64,000 bases of DNA. Source: Spirulina major PCC 6313. Lineage in GTDB: Bacteria; Cyanobacteriota; Cyanobacteriia; Cyanobacteriales; Spirulinaceae. Below the pieces are notes generated by a model, which did no database searches, had not been told where the DNA came from, and worked only from the letters and a program-made list of their open reading frames with translations. Each line of letters starts with the position of its first letter. Position 1 is the stretch's first letter. Positions 1 to 10,700 of this stretch are shown here, one piece after another. A program made the translations under genes and the position numbers. Location of the stretch: contig NZ_KV878783.1 of the NCBI RefSeq assembly GCF_001890765.1, forward strand, positions 2,378,695 through 2,442,694. The letters run 5' to 3'.

Positions 1-800
1 GCGATATGATTGTGCTGGAGACGGATTTACGGTATGCGATCGCCCGCAATGAACTCCGACTCTACTATCAACCCCAAGTCTGTTTAACCAGTGGCGAAAT
101 TATCGGGGCCGAAGCCTTAATTCGCTGGCAACATCCCACCCGTGGTTTGATGACACCGGGGCACTTTATTCCCATTGCCGAGGAAACGAATTTAATCGAA
201 TCGATCAGCCATTGGGTGGTGCAGCAGGCGACCCAACAGGCGATGCAATGGCGGCAGGCGGGGTTGGGTTCCTTGCGCATGGCGGTGAATATTTCGGCCT
301 GTCATTTTAATCATCCCGACAGTTGCCAACGGTTGATCGATTTGCTGACTCGTGCGATCGCCGACTATGACGCTCTGGAATTAGAAATCACCGAAAGCAG
401 CTTAATGTATGATTCCACCGTCACCGTAGAACGGTTTCATCAACTCAAACGCCTGGGCATGCAGATTGCGATCGATGATTTCGGCACAGGCTATGCCGCC
501 CTCCATTACCTCCAACAATTCCCCTTTGATAGCTTAAAAATTGATCAATGTTTCGTCCAAAACATTGATCAAAACGCTAAAAATCAAGTCATTCTTCGCA
601 CGATTTTTGAACTTGCCCAATGCTTAGAACTGCGAGTGGTGGCCGAAGGGGTTGAAACCGCTGCGGAATTGGAGATGCTGCGACGGTATCGGTGCGATGA
701 AATCCAAGGCTACTTGTTTAGCCCGCCGGTTCCTGGCCCGGTCTTTACAGAGTTTCTAGAACAGCATAAAACCTTACCCTTGACGCGGCTGCTGTCCTAA
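1..800 (+). CDS. EAL-domain c-di-GMP phosphodiesterase, C-terminal part (5' end outside window)
   Basis: This is the C-terminal EAL domain of a protein that would hydrolyse cyclic di-GMP to pGpG. The reading frame is open to the window's first base (an Asp codon precedes the first Met), so the gene starts upstream, probably with a GGDEF or sensory domain. Catalytic motifs are intact: EALIRW near residue 36, NIS near 95, EITES, DDFGTGY, LKIDQ and AEGVE. The start of the visible part resembles a GGDEF-EAL linker (LETDLRYAI). It ends 74 bases before a sulfotransferase on the same strand. I infer an active phosphodiesterase because every metal and substrate motif of the family is present. Confidence 0.93.
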   Translation, partial: DMIVLETDLRYAIARNELRLYYQPQVCLTSGEIIGAEALIRWQHPTRGLMTPGHFIPIAEETNLIESISHWVVQQATQQAMQWRQAGLGSLRMAVNISACHFNHPDSCQRLIDLLTRAIADYDALELEITESSLMYDSTVTVERFHQLKRLGMQIAIDDFGTGYAALHYLQQFPFDSLKIDQCFVQNIDQNAKNQVILRTIFELAQCLELRVVAEGVETAAELEMLRRYRCDEIQGYLFSPPVPGPVFTEFLEQHKTLPLTRLLS

Positions 801-874
801 ACAGGGGGGTGTATTGTCGTTTGTGACGTTGCACGCTATACCTAAGCTAGGAAATCGCCTCTAGACCTGACACA

Positions 875-1780
875 ATGCCAAATTCGCCTCGTTTTATCAT
901 CATCGGCGCGATGAAATGCGCCACCAGCAGCCTTTATCAACAGCTAGTGGCTCAACCGGGAATTTTCATGACGACCCCCAAGGAGCCTAACTTTTTCAGT
1001 GATGATGATGTCTATGCCCAAGGGATTGAGTGGTATCAGGGCTTGTTTGCCGCTGCGCCGCCTGCGGCCCTCTGTGGAGAAGCGAGCACCCACTACACGA
1101 AGCTGCCCACCTATCCCGATGCGATCGCCCGCCTCAAAACCCATCTCGGTACAGATGTGAAGTTGATTTACATGATGCGGCATCCGGTGCAGCGGCTGGT
1201 GTCCCACTACATCCACGAATGGACTCAGAAGGTGATCGACACCAAAACCGATATTAATGCCGCGCTGGATCGTCACCCCGAATTGATTGCCTATAGCCAA
1301 TACAGCCAGCAAATTCGCCCCTATCTGGAAACCTTTGGCCCGGAAAATGTGCTGCCGATTTTCTTTGAGCAGTTGTGTAATGCGCCTCAACAGGAACTGG
1401 AGCGGGTCTGCCAATTTATTGGCTATCCGGGGTCGCCACAATGGCAGGAGTTGGAGCGGGATAATGTGTCGAGTCAGCGGCTGCGCAAAAGCCCGTTGCG
1501 GGATGCGATCGTCCAAGCGCCGATCTTGAAAACGATCCGCAAACGGCTGATCCCTCAGGCGGCGCGGGACTGGGTGAAAGGGTTGTGGCAAATGAAGCAA
1601 CGTCCTGAATTAGCTCCGGAGCAGTTGCAACGAGTGACAGAGATTTTTGATCGTGATTTGGCTCAGTTGAATGAGTGGCTGGGGACGGCGTTAACCTGTG
1701 CCACGTTTAAGCAGACGGCGCAGGTGAGTCCGGAAGGTTGGCCGGGTTGGGGGTCGTCTGCTGCGGTTCAGGAGTCTTAA
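875..1780 (+). CDS. PAPS-dependent sulfotransferase family protein
   Basis: A 301-residue sulfotransferase that should transfer sulfate from PAPS to a carbohydrate or similar acceptor. The 5'-phosphosulfate-binding loop is visible at the N-terminus (FIIIGAMKCATSSL, residues about 7-20), and the 3'-phosphate-binding segment follows as YMMRHPVQRLVSHY near residue 100. The length is typical of the heparan-sulfate sulfotransferase-like bacterial group. A second, divergent sulfotransferase follows 66 bases downstream in the same direction, so the two may be co-transcribed. The acceptor is unknown; sulfated exopolysaccharide is a reasonable guess in a cyanobacterium but is inference. Confidence 0.88.
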   Translation: MPNSPRFIIIGAMKCATSSLYQQLVAQPGIFMTTPKEPNFFSDDDVYAQGIEWYQGLFAAAPPAALCGEASTHYTKLPTYPDAIARLKTHLGTDVKLIYMMRHPVQRLVSHYIHEWTQKVIDTKTDINAALDRHPELIAYSQYSQQIRPYLETFGPENVLPIFFEQLCNAPQQELERVCQFIGYPGSPQWQELERDNVSSQRLRKSPLRDAIVQAPILKTIRKRLIPQAARDWVKGLWQMKQRPELAPEQLQRVTEIFDRDLAQLNEWLGTALTCATFKQTAQVSPEGWPGWGSSAAVQES

Positions 1781-1846
1781 CGGCAAGGGTGCGATCGCAT
1801 CACCATCATCAGCAACGGCATAAACGCAGAGGAGAGGATTGAGGAC

Positions 1847-2803
1847 ATGGTGGAAACACAAGACCCCATTTTTTTAGTGGGGGCAGAATATTCGGGCACG
1901 GTGCTGCTGCGGTTGATGTTGCACAATCACCCCCAAATCACTTGGTGTGATGAGTTTGAATATGCCGTGACCTGGGTGGATCATCAGGGGCGATTTCCGG
2001 ATTTAGCCACCTACCACGATTGGCTGTCTACCCATCGCATCTTTCAGTCGCGGGGCTTCATCATCGATGTCAACTTGAGTTATCCGGACTTGGTGCATAG
2101 CTTTTTAGAACAACAGCGAGAACGGCATCAGAAGCCGATTGTGGGGGCGATCGTCCATGAACATTTTGATCGGCTATTGGCCCTTTGGCCCGCTGCCCGG
2201 TTTATTCATCTCGTGCGCGATCCGAGGGATGTGGCCCAGTCCTGTGTAGAAATGGGGGTGGCGGGGAATGCCTGGATGGGGGTACAGCGATGGCTGACGG
2301 CGGAATTACTCTGGGAAGGGTTTAGTTTGCAACTGACGAGCGATCGCTTCATTGAAGTGCGCTACGAAGATCTGATGGCCGACCATCTCACCGTCTTAAA
2401 CGATCTCTGCACCTTCATCGGTGTACCCTACAGCGATGCGATGCTACGCTATCCCGACTACAGCGATTACGAACTTCCCACCCCGGCAGGCCTACAGGCT
2501 TGGCAGCAGACCCTCAGCCCGGACGGAGTGCGCCAAGTGGAAACGCGGGTGGGGGATTTACTCTCGCTGCGGGGCTATGAACCCAGCGGCCTCACCCCTC
2601 TATCCTTGAACACTTACAAGCGTCTCGCGCTCACGGTTGAGAGTTGGTGGAAACGGGTGCAGTTTCGCATCCATCGTTACGGCTTGAAACTTTTCATCGC
2701 CGACTTTTTTACCCGTCGATTGGGATTGAAAGAACTCCATCGCCCCATTCAATACGAACTGAATGAAATCGATCGCCATTACTTGAAAAAATCTTGGCGA
2801 TAA
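1847..2803 (+). CDS. Sulfotransferase family protein (second of a pair)
   Basis: A 318-residue protein with the sulfotransferase fold. The PAPS loop is degenerate but recognisable (FLVGAEYSGTVLLRLML, residues about 9-25), and the 3'-phosphate motif is clear (FIHLVRDPRDVAQSC near residue 120). WMGVQRWLTAELLW and VRYEDLM are also typical of the family. It is only distantly similar to the upstream sulfotransferase, so the two probably act on different acceptors. A basic C-terminal stretch (about residues 255-318) is extra. An A/G-rich ribosome-binding stretch (GAGGAGAGGA) precedes the ATG. Confidence 0.85.
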   Translation: MVETQDPIFLVGAEYSGTVLLRLMLHNHPQITWCDEFEYAVTWVDHQGRFPDLATYHDWLSTHRIFQSRGFIIDVNLSYPDLVHSFLEQQRERHQKPIVGAIVHEHFDRLLALWPAARFIHLVRDPRDVAQSCVEMGVAGNAWMGVQRWLTAELLWEGFSLQLTSDRFIEVRYEDLMADHLTVLNDLCTFIGVPYSDAMLRYPDYSDYELPTPAGLQAWQQTLSPDGVRQVETRVGDLLSLRGYEPSGLTPLSLNTYKRLALTVESWWKRVQFRIHRYGLKLFIADFFTRRLGLKELHRPIQYELNEIDRHYLKKSWR

Positions 2804-2987
2804 GGGCAAAGGATGAATGGGGCGGCAAGAGTGCGATCGCCCCCCCGGTTTAGGGTTAGACCTGCCGCAAACTCCCCGCAGCCTGTAACGATTCTTAACA
2901 CCGTTTCTCAGCAAATCAGTTTAACCTAACAAACTAGGTCACTAATTTTCCGTTTAAAACTCCATATCATAGAACAGGATATTAAGT

Positions 2988-3704
2988 ATGAGTGTCAACT
3001 TAGCTACAATGCTCAAAGAAGGGACGAAAAAGTCCCACACCATGGCAGAAAACATGGGTTTCATCAAATGTTTCTTGCGGGGCGTAGTCGAGAAAACCTC
3101 GTACCGGAAGCTTGCAGCTAACCTCTACTATGTCTACGGTGCGATGGAAGCCGAGATGGAACGCCTCAAAGACCATCCTGTCCTCGCCCCAGTCTATTTT
3201 CCGGAACTGAACCGCAAAGCCGCCCTCGAACAAGATTTAGCCTTCTACTATGGCCCCCAATGGCAGACCGAAGTTGCGATTTCCCCCGTGGGCCAAGCCT
3301 ACGTGGATCGGATTCGTGAAATTGCCAACGAACGCCCGGAACTCCTCGTGGCGCACCTCTACACCCGCTATCTCGGCGACCTTTCCGGGGGTCAAATTCT
3401 CAAAAAAATCGCCGTTACCGCGATGAAGCTCGAAGACGGCGAAGGCACGGCGTTCTACGAATTTGAACAGATTCCTGACGAGAAGGCCTTCAAAACAAAG
3501 TATCGGGCTGCCATGGATGCGTTACCCGTTGACCAAGCCACGGCCGATGCGATCGTGGATGAAGCCAACGCCGCCTTTGGCATGAACATGAAAATGTTCG
3601 ACGAACTCGAAGGCAACTTGATTAAAGCGATCGGGACGATGCTCTTCAACAGCCTCACCCGCCGCAACAGCCGGGGCAGCACCGAAACTGGCTTGGCGAC
3701 CTAA
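2988..3704 (+). CDS. ho1: Heme oxygenase (biliverdin-producing)
   Basis: A 238-residue HO1-type heme oxygenase, which opens heme to biliverdin IX-alpha, CO and iron. In cyanobacteria this feeds bilin synthesis for phycobilisomes using ferredoxin. The proximal-His helix near the N-terminus (LKEGTKKSHTMAENMGF), the distal helix signature (YLGDLSGGQILKK, near residue 125) and LYTRYLGDLSGG are diagnostic. Length matches plant and cyanobacterial HO1. It has a 184-base upstream region of its own, so it is probably monocistronic. A strong perfect palindrome begins ten bases after the stop codon and may serve as its transcription end. Confidence 0.97.
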   Translation: MSVNLATMLKEGTKKSHTMAENMGFIKCFLRGVVEKTSYRKLAANLYYVYGAMEAEMERLKDHPVLAPVYFPELNRKAALEQDLAFYYGPQWQTEVAISPVGQAYVDRIREIANERPELLVAHLYTRYLGDLSGGQILKKIAVTAMKLEDGEGTAFYEFEQIPDEKAFKTKYRAAMDALPVDQATADAIVDEANAAFGMNMKMFDELEGNLIKAIGTMLFNSLTRRNSRGSTETGLAT

Positions 3705-3714
3705 ATTCCCCCCA

Positions 3715-3830
3715 GGCGGGGATTAAAATCCCCGCCTCAGAGCGAAAACCCGTTCACACGGGTTCTGGAGTGGGCGATCGCCCACTTTCGCTATGAGCCC
3801 AGAACTTCAGGTCTGGGCGGTGCGGGGTTC
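3715..3830 (+). repeat. Palindromic repeat element, family A, copy 1
   Basis: A compact block of nested palindromes lies between ho1 and the CHAT genes. A perfect 10-bp stem sits at 3715-3736 (GGCGGGGATT/AATCCCCGCC). An outer stem AGCGAAA/TTTCGCT (3741-3747 with 3786-3792) encloses two hairpins: AACCCG/CGGGTT at 3747-3764 and a self-complementary 18-mer at 3769-3786. A further hairpin GCCCAGA/TCTGGGC lies at 3797-3818. The same architecture recurs at 44541-44727. No coding gene is present; it may also terminate ho1 transcription. Confidence 0.8.
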
Positions 3831-3863
3831 AGCAAATTCATCCCCCTTTCGGGTGCGGTAGGG

Positions 3864-6800
3864 TTACCAAGGGCTGCCCACCATTACGAAACTGCTCCAG
3901 TAGTAGGGGTGTCGAAATTGGCGGGAGGTGGTGAGGTCGCCGGGGAGGGAGAAGGTGGCGGTGGGCGATCGCAATTCTCCCCCCTCCAGCACCACCTCGC
4001 CCCGCAGCATCGCCAGTTGGGCCTGTTGGAGGGCTTGGGCGCGGATCGGGGCGGTTTTGAGGGACTGATAAAAACTGCTCATCAGGCCGAGCGTACCCTC
4101 ATCGCTGACATACCAGAGACTACCGAGAGAGGTTTTCACCCCAGCAGCCACGGCCAAACCCGCAAACCCCAATTCTGCCTCTGCATCCCCTAAGACCGTC
4201 CGGCAAGCACTGAGCACCAACAGATCTACCATCGGTTGATGAAAATTGAGCGTCCGAATTTGATCGAGGGACAATTGTTGATCGCCCCAAAATTGGAGGT
4301 AGGAGTTACCGATCGCGCCGGGTTGAAATTCGCCGTGGGTGGCCATGTGGATGATGCCGTAGGGGGTGCGATCGCGCTGGTTGATCGCATTGGCTGGGGT
4401 AAAGTCTGGATTGAGCAAAATCGTGCCCGGCCAGAGTTGGTTGGCGATGATATCCAATTCACTGGGCACAGCGGGGAGGGGGGCTTGGTCGGTAAAGGTA
4501 TCGGCTCCCATGGCCAAAACACTCAGATTCGCCACATCGCTGTATTCAAACAAACTCAAAGACAGGCTCGGCATCATACTGAGGCTGTAGCGTTCGATCA
4601 GGAATTGCTGATCCTGCATCAACGCGGCGAAAGGTAGCGATCGCAACCCCTGATCCGGCAGAATCGCTAAATGTTCCACCCCCCGCGCCTGTAACGCCGC
4701 CTCGATCGGCGCGATCAACCAGTCATACAACTGCCGCGCCGATCGCTGATAAGCATTCGAGGTGACACTCTGCACCCCGCGCTGCATCTGTCGCGCCAAT
4801 TGTGTCACGTTTTCCTGAGTCACCCCCCGCATCGGCACACGAATCGGCTTCTCTTCCTCATCTCCGGTGATCAACAGTAAATCCAGGGTGGCATTCTCCT
4901 CTGTGAACTGGGTTGATGTGACCCCTTGGGCGAAGGGAGTCGCGGCAGGGTGGGCCGGATCTTTCCCGTGGGCTTTGGTGCGATCGCGGTCTCCCGTTCC
5001 CATCAGACCAGGGGTGAAGCTAATGTAGAGCAACGCGGGCTTAACCCCGGTGCGTCGTTCCACGGAGCGGAGCAATTCGCGGGCTTGATCCACACTGACC
5101 ACCTCTGGGCTAGGGAGGCCGAGATGGGCGGCAAACGTATTGGTAAACTGTGCTTCGAGGCTGGTGAACTGGGACGCGGTGAGCGGCTCAAGCCCACCGA
5201 GGGGATCAAGCCCTGAATCGCAGAAGGGGGGGCAGGTGTTAAAAAGCTCACCCGCACCAGTGGTGATGCTGGCGGTGGTGGTGATGCTGGCGGTGCCCGT
5301 ACTAATGCGATCGCTCCCGTTGAGGTCAAAGAGGGTCACCGTTCCCGTGAAGGTGCTGTCGGGGGTGAAGGTGATCACGTCGCCGGGATTGAGGGTGATC
5401 GGGGTGGTGCGATCGCTAATCGTGACCCCGTTGAGGGTGAAGGTTCCCGACGCGATCAAGTTCGAGAGGGTGAGGGTTGCGATCGTATCGCCGTCGGAGT
5501 CGCTAATCTGCCCTGCCAATTCAGCAAAGGTGAATTGCGTCGGCTGGCCCGCTGCGGTTGTGACGCTGAATCCCTGCACCGCAGGCGGACTATTCACCGA
5601 CGTGATCGTCGTTTGCGGCCCCACCGTTACCGTTGACCCATTGGCCGTCATCGGCACGATTTGAGCCGCCACCCCAGCCGTCGTGCTAATCGCCTGCACC
5701 CCATTGACAGTATCATCACCAATCTCAAAATTCACATTGTTCGGCCCGCCATCATGGGTAATCGACACCGACCCCGATGTGGTTACGCCAACCGTCTCAA
5801 TCGAGGTTCCCTGAACCGTGCCCCGTGCTGCGATCGTCACATCTCCCCCGAAGGACGTGTAGGGGGCAGCATTGCTGGCGGTGGTGGTGATCTGCTCAAA
5901 TTCGATATTTCCCGATAGGGCACTGGTGGTGAGGGTGACATTTCCCGCCACGGCAGCAGTGGGGCTAGCAGAATTGGAAGAGGTGTCAATATCCTCAAGG
6001 CTAATCGGGCCGCCTGCGGTAACCGTCACAGCCCCCGCCGTGCTCCCATTGGTTGTCACACTGGTATTCAAATCCTCCGCCGTTACCGAGCCCCCCGCCG
6101 TCAACGTAATCGCTTTCGTCGAGCCCGTCGCCGCTGATGTGTTCACCGATCCTAGAGCTAAATTACCTCCCGCCGTCAGGGTCACGCTTTGGTCTGCCTG
6201 GATCGTGTCATTGGTATCGTTCATTGTGATGTTGCGGCCCGCCGTGAAGGTGATCGGCCCTGATGCCAACGCGAGGTTAAAAAGATTATCAGCGGCATCT
6301 TCAAAAATAATGTCGTTTGTAGCTTGGAGCGTAATCGATCCGGCAATACTTTCAAGTTCACTTTCAAAAATGTCTGTTGGCCCCGGATCGGCAAACAACA
6401 GCGAACCGCTAAACCCTGAAACTCCCGCCCCCGCCCGAATCGTGATATTCGTCGGGTCAAGCAACACCGACCCCATCTCCCCTTGGGGCGCAGCCGTATC
6501 TACCCTGCCCCGAAAGGCGAGATTTTCCGCCCCGGACACTTCCACAAAACCACCATCGCCGCCGTTCTCGCCCCCCCGCGCTGAAATATCGCCGTAAAAC
6601 TGCGTGGTTTGATCCGCCCAGAGAATCACCCGGCCACCGTTTCCCTGGTCGATCGCATCGGCGCGAATCTCGCTGGTTTCGTCCATCACGGTCAACTGCG
6701 CCCGTGGCATCGCGCCGCTGCCTTGTTGTTCGCCGCCGATCAAGACTGTGCCGCCGCCGTTGGTGCCGCTGGCGTTGATCGTTGCACCACTGAGGGCGAT

Positions 6801-7706
6801 CGCATCTCCCCCAATCACCACCGTTCCCCCCTGTTCCCCCGCCACATCGATCGTGCCATTGTGAACTGCTAAACCGGGCGCGATCGGGATTTCCTTCGCG
6901 GTGCTTTGCAGCTTCAGCGTCCCGGTGCTGGTTATGGTGACATCGCCCCCGGTTAAGAGGCTGGGCAAATCGAGGGGCGCGATCGTCGTCGCGGTCAGAT
7001 CCTCGGCGGGAATCTCAAGGCTGAGGAGTTGCCCCGGTTGCGAGAGGCGGAGAATATTCTCCCCCGGAACCGCCGTGATCAACACCTCCCCGGATGCCGC
7101 CGTGAGCGTTCCCGTATTAATCACCGTCCCGCCAATCAACCCCAACCGCTGCCCCGTGTTGACGCTCAGATCACCATGATTCATCACCGCCCCCGGTTCC
7201 CCCTGCGTAAACCGAAACTGAAACGGCATCCCTGTTAAAGCCCCATAGTCCATCGCCCCCACCGCATCAAACCAGCCACCATCGCTCAAACCAATCCCAT
7301 CCGCCGTCGTCGCGAAAAAATCCCCGCCCACATTCAGCCGCGCCTGTGACCCAAACACAATCCCCGCCGGATTGATCAGATATAAATTCGCATCACTGCC
7401 TACCACCTCCAGCAGCCCATTAATTAACGACCCATCTCCCCCCACCACGCGCCCCAAAATATTGATCACCTGGGGATTGCTGAGAAATGTCGCAGTTTGA
7501 GCAGCAGTGAGGCCGAAGGACTCAAAGCTATGAAACAGGTTAAGGTGATCGGCGCTAAGGCTGCCCCCCGTGATCGAGATGCGATCGCCGCTTGAGGTGA
7601 CCATTGTGCCAGTTCCATCAGCGGCAGGGGTGATGGTTTGGGCCAAGGCGAACGGGGCAGAACACAGGCTACAGGTTAACGCAGCAACAGAGAGTCGCAA
7701 TTTCAT
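3864..7706 (-). CDS. Secreted filamentous-hemagglutinin N-domain protein with C-terminal CHAT protease (paralog 1)
   Basis: A 1280-residue exported protein. Residues 1-22 form a signal peptide. Residues about 25-160 are the hemagglutination-activity (TpsA, two-partner-secretion) domain, with NPAGIVFGSQARLNVGG as the hallmark. Residues about 160-800 are beta-helix or cadherin-like repeats. The last ~300 residues are a CHAT caspase-like peptidase with catalytic His in ATHGEF (about residue 1124) and Cys in LSACRT (about residue 1168). CHAT proteins are usually cytoplasmic; here the protease is predicted to be displayed outside the outer membrane. No TpsB (FhaC-like) transporter is in the window. 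It lies 93 bases downstream of a close paralog and could be co-transcribed with it. Confidence 0.93.
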   Translation of the reverse strand: MKLRLSVAALTCSLCSAPFALAQTITPAADGTGTMVTSSGDRISITGGSLSADHLNLFHSFESFGLTAAQTATFLSNPQVINILGRVVGGDGSLINGLLEVVGSDANLYLINPAGIVFGSQARLNVGGDFFATTADGIGLSDGGWFDAVGAMDYGALTGMPFQFRFTQGEPGAVMNHGDLSVNTGQRLGLIGGTVINTGTLTAASGEVLITAVPGENILRLSQPGQLLSLEIPAEDLTATTIAPLDLPSLLTGGDVTITSTGTLKLQSTAKEIPIAPGLAVHNGTIDVAGEQGGTVVIGGDAIALSGATINASGTNGGGTVLIGGEQQGSGAMPRAQLTVMDETSEIRADAIDQGNGGRVILWADQTTQFYGDISARGGENGGDGGFVEVSGAENLAFRGRVDTAAPQGEMGSVLLDPTNITIRAGAGVSGFSGSLLFADPGPTDIFESELESIAGSITLQATNDIIFEDAADNLFNLALASGPITFTAGRNITMNDTNDTIQADQSVTLTAGGNLALGSVNTSAATGSTKAITLTAGGSVTAEDLNTSVTTNGSTAGAVTVTAGGPISLEDIDTSSNSASPTAAVAGNVTLTTSALSGNIEFEQITTTASNAAPYTSFGGDVTIAARGTVQGTSIETVGVTTSGSVSITHDGGPNNVNFEIGDDTVNGVQAISTTAGVAAQIVPMTANGSTVTVGPQTTITSVNSPPAVQGFSVTTAAGQPTQFTFAELAGQISDSDGDTIATLTLSNLIASGTFTLNGVTISDRTTPITLNPGDVITFTPDSTFTGTVTLFDLNGSDRISTGTASITTTASITTGAGELFNTCPPFCDSGLDPLGGLEPLTASQFTSLEAQFTNTFAAHLGLPSPEVVSVDQARELLRSVERRTGVKPALLYISFTPGLMGTGDRDRTKAHGKDPAHPAATPFAQGVTSTQFTEENATLDLLLITGDEEEKPIRVPMRGVTQENVTQLARQMQRGVQSVTSNAYQRSARQLYDWLIAPIEAALQARGVEHLAILPDQGLRSLPFAALMQDQQFLIERYSLSMMPSLSLSLFEYSDVANLSVLAMGADTFTDQAPLPAVPSELDIIANQLWPGTILLNPDFTPANAINQRDRTPYGIIHMATHGEFQPGAIGNSYLQFWGDQQLSLDQIRTLNFHQPMVDLLVLSACRTVLGDAEAELGFAGLAVAAGVKTSLGSLWYVSDEGTLGLMSSFYQSLKTAPIRAQALQQAQLAMLRGEVVLEGGELRSPTATFSLPGDLTTSRQFRHPYYWSSFVMVGSPW

Positions 7707-7799
7707 CGCAGGATTGAGGTGGAGTCATGCTATTTTGCTCCACGATAACCTGTTCCTCTTCGGGACTTCATGGGGGGTGGGGTCAATTCATCGGCTGCT

Positions 7800-10700
7800 C
7801 TACCAGGGGCTTCCTACCATCGTGAAGCTACTCCAATAGTAGGGATGGCGTAAATCACGATTGGCCATCAAAGCCAGGGGGAGGGGAAAGGCGTGGTGGC
7901 GCGATCGCAACGTGGTGCCATCCACCACTACCCGACCCGATAGCAAATCTATCTGGGCCTGTTGTAGGGCTTGGGCCCGAATCGGAGCAGTGCGCAGGGC
8001 CTCATAAAATGCCGTGGTCAGCCCTAATGTACCCACATCACTGACGTACCATAAACTCCCCATGGCCGTCTTCACCCCCGCCGCCACAGCTAAGCCCGTA
8101 AACCCCAATTCTGCGTCGCGATCGCCCAATGCCGTACGACAGGCACTCAACACCAATAGTTCCACCATGGGCTTGTTGAACCCCAGGCTCCGCAATTGAT
8201 CTAAAGCAAGGCGTTGATCATTCCAGAGCGATAGGTAGGAGTTGCTGAACTGTCCCGGTCGGAATTCGCCGTGGGTGGCAATGTGGATGATGCTGTAGGG
8301 GGTGCGATCGCGCTGCTGGAGGATATTCGCCTTGGTGAAGGAAGGATTGAGGAGAATTTTTCCCGACCAAAGTTGTTGAGCGATCGCCTCTAATTCAGTG
8401 GACACAGCCGGGAGGGGGGCTTGATCACTAAAGGTATCCATCCCCATGGCCAAAACCGAGCGATCGGTTAAATCGGTATAAGTAAAATTACTTAAAGACA
8501 CACTCGGCATCAGGCTCACACTATACTGCTCGATTAAAAATTCTGCGCCGTCAGACAGAGCCGCTAAGGGAACCCCCCGCAAACCCTCATCCACCACAAA
8601 CGCCAAATGGTCTACTTGGCGAACTCGCAACGCGGCCGCGATCGGTTGAATAAACCACTGATAAAGCTGTTGGGCTGGAATTTGGTACGCATGGGAACGT
8701 TGATTTTGAACCGTGCGCTGCATCTGGGCTACTGTCGGCTCAACTATGGCGCGGGTCACCTGGGGCAGGGGTACCCGAATCGGGGCTTCATTTCCTGTAA
8801 TCAACAGCAATTCCAAGGTGTCGTGATCGGTGGCGGTGCGATCGGTAATGGTGCGATCGGTGGCGTTGCGATCGGTAATGGTGCGATCGGTGGCGTTGCG
8901 ATCGGTGGCGTTGCGATCGGTAATGGTGCGATCGGTGGCGTTGCGATCGCCACTCATCGCAGTTTCTCCTTCAGAGCGCAGTGACGAGGGGATAGAGGGA
9001 GACTGAGGGGAGATCTGGGGAATGAAGCGGATATAAAGCACCGAGGGCTTCACCCCCGTTGCCAACTCTACGGAGCGGAGCAACTCCTGAACCTCTTGCA
9101 GCGTGAGTGTATTTTGACTCTCGAAGCCCAGATGGGATAAGACGAGATCCGTGAATTGAGTTTCTAGGGCGGTGACTGGGTTAGACGGTAACGATGGCCG
9201 GGCGGTGAGGGGGGTGGGTGGTTCAGCGCAAATAGGGGGACAGTTCAGACCGCCTGTGGCTGTCACGGTTGAAGAGGGTGAGGGTTCCGGAGCGGTTGAA
9301 GAGGGTGGGGGTTCGGGATCGGCGGTGATGAGGGGTGGGGTGAGCAGGGTGAGGGTGACGGCGGCGGTGGCGAAGCTCACCCCATCATTGGCGGTGAGAT
9401 CGAAGAGGGTAACGGTGCCGGGAGCACTGCTGACGGCGGCGGTGTAGACGATCACATCCCCAGGATTGAGGGTGAGGGGAGTGGTGCGATCGCTGACTTC
9501 GATCCCGTTGAGGGTGAGGGTTCCGGTGAGGATGAAATTACTGAGGGTGAGGGTTGCGATCGTGTCGCGATTCACATCGTCCACCTGAGCGAGTAAGTCC
9601 CCATAGGTCAAGGTAATCGACTCCCCGGCCGTGATGGTGCGATGGAGAGGGGTGACCGTGGGCGGAGTATTGATCGACGTAAGCAGGGTGTCCGCACCAG
9701 GGTTCACTGTGCCACCGATGTCTAACACAGGAAAGGTGCCGGGGGCGATCGCACTCGATGTTTGCAGCGTATCGATGCCATTCACACTACTATCGCCCAC
9801 CGTAAACGCGACATTATTCGCCCCCCCATCGTGGCTAATATTGATCGCCCCTGCGATCCAAGTGCCCAGCCCAATCCCTGCCGCTGAGGTGTCGATACTA
9901 TTGCCTTGGACAGTTCCTTGGGCATTAATTGTGGTATTACCCCCCTGCGCCAAAGTCGCCAACATGAGCAAGGAAAAAGCCGACGTATCAATGGTTTGGA
10001 ATTGAATATTTCCGCCCACTTGGGTCGTGCTCAATTGCACATCACCGCCGTTGAGAGTGCCGAGAAGAGCACTCACAGAGGTGTCTAATTGGTTAACAGT
10101 GAGCGTTCCCCCCGCCGATATGTTGATATCCCCCGCACTATTGCCCAGATTTGCCGTCGTCGTGATTGAGCCGAGATTAACCGTTCCCCCGGCTGCGATC
10201 GTCACCGCTTGACCATTGGTGCGAATCTGATCATTGGTGTCCTCCATCGTGATATTGCGACCGGCAGTGAAGGTAATTCCTCCAGTGGCGGCCCGGAGGT
10301 CGAAGAGATCCCCGGTCGAATTTTCAAAAATAATATCTTGGGTGGCCTGTAATGTAATCGCCCCGGTAATACCTTCGAGTTCCGACTCAAAAATCACCGT
10401 TGGGCCAGGGTCGGCAAACAGCAGCGATCCCAAAAAACCAGAGCTTCCCGTCCCCGCTCGAATGGTGATGTTGGTCGGATCAAGGAGTACCGATCCCATT
10501 GTTCCGAAGGGAGCCGCAGTATCCACCTGGCCCTGAAAGGCTAAGGTTTCCCCGCCGGAGACTTCCACAAAGCCGCCATTGCCCCCGTCGGCTCCTCCCC
10601 GTGCAGAAATGTCCCCCGCAAATGTTGTGGCTTGATCTGCCCAGAGGATGACTCGGCCGCCGTCCCCCTGAGTGATCGCATCGGCGCGAATCTCGCTGGT

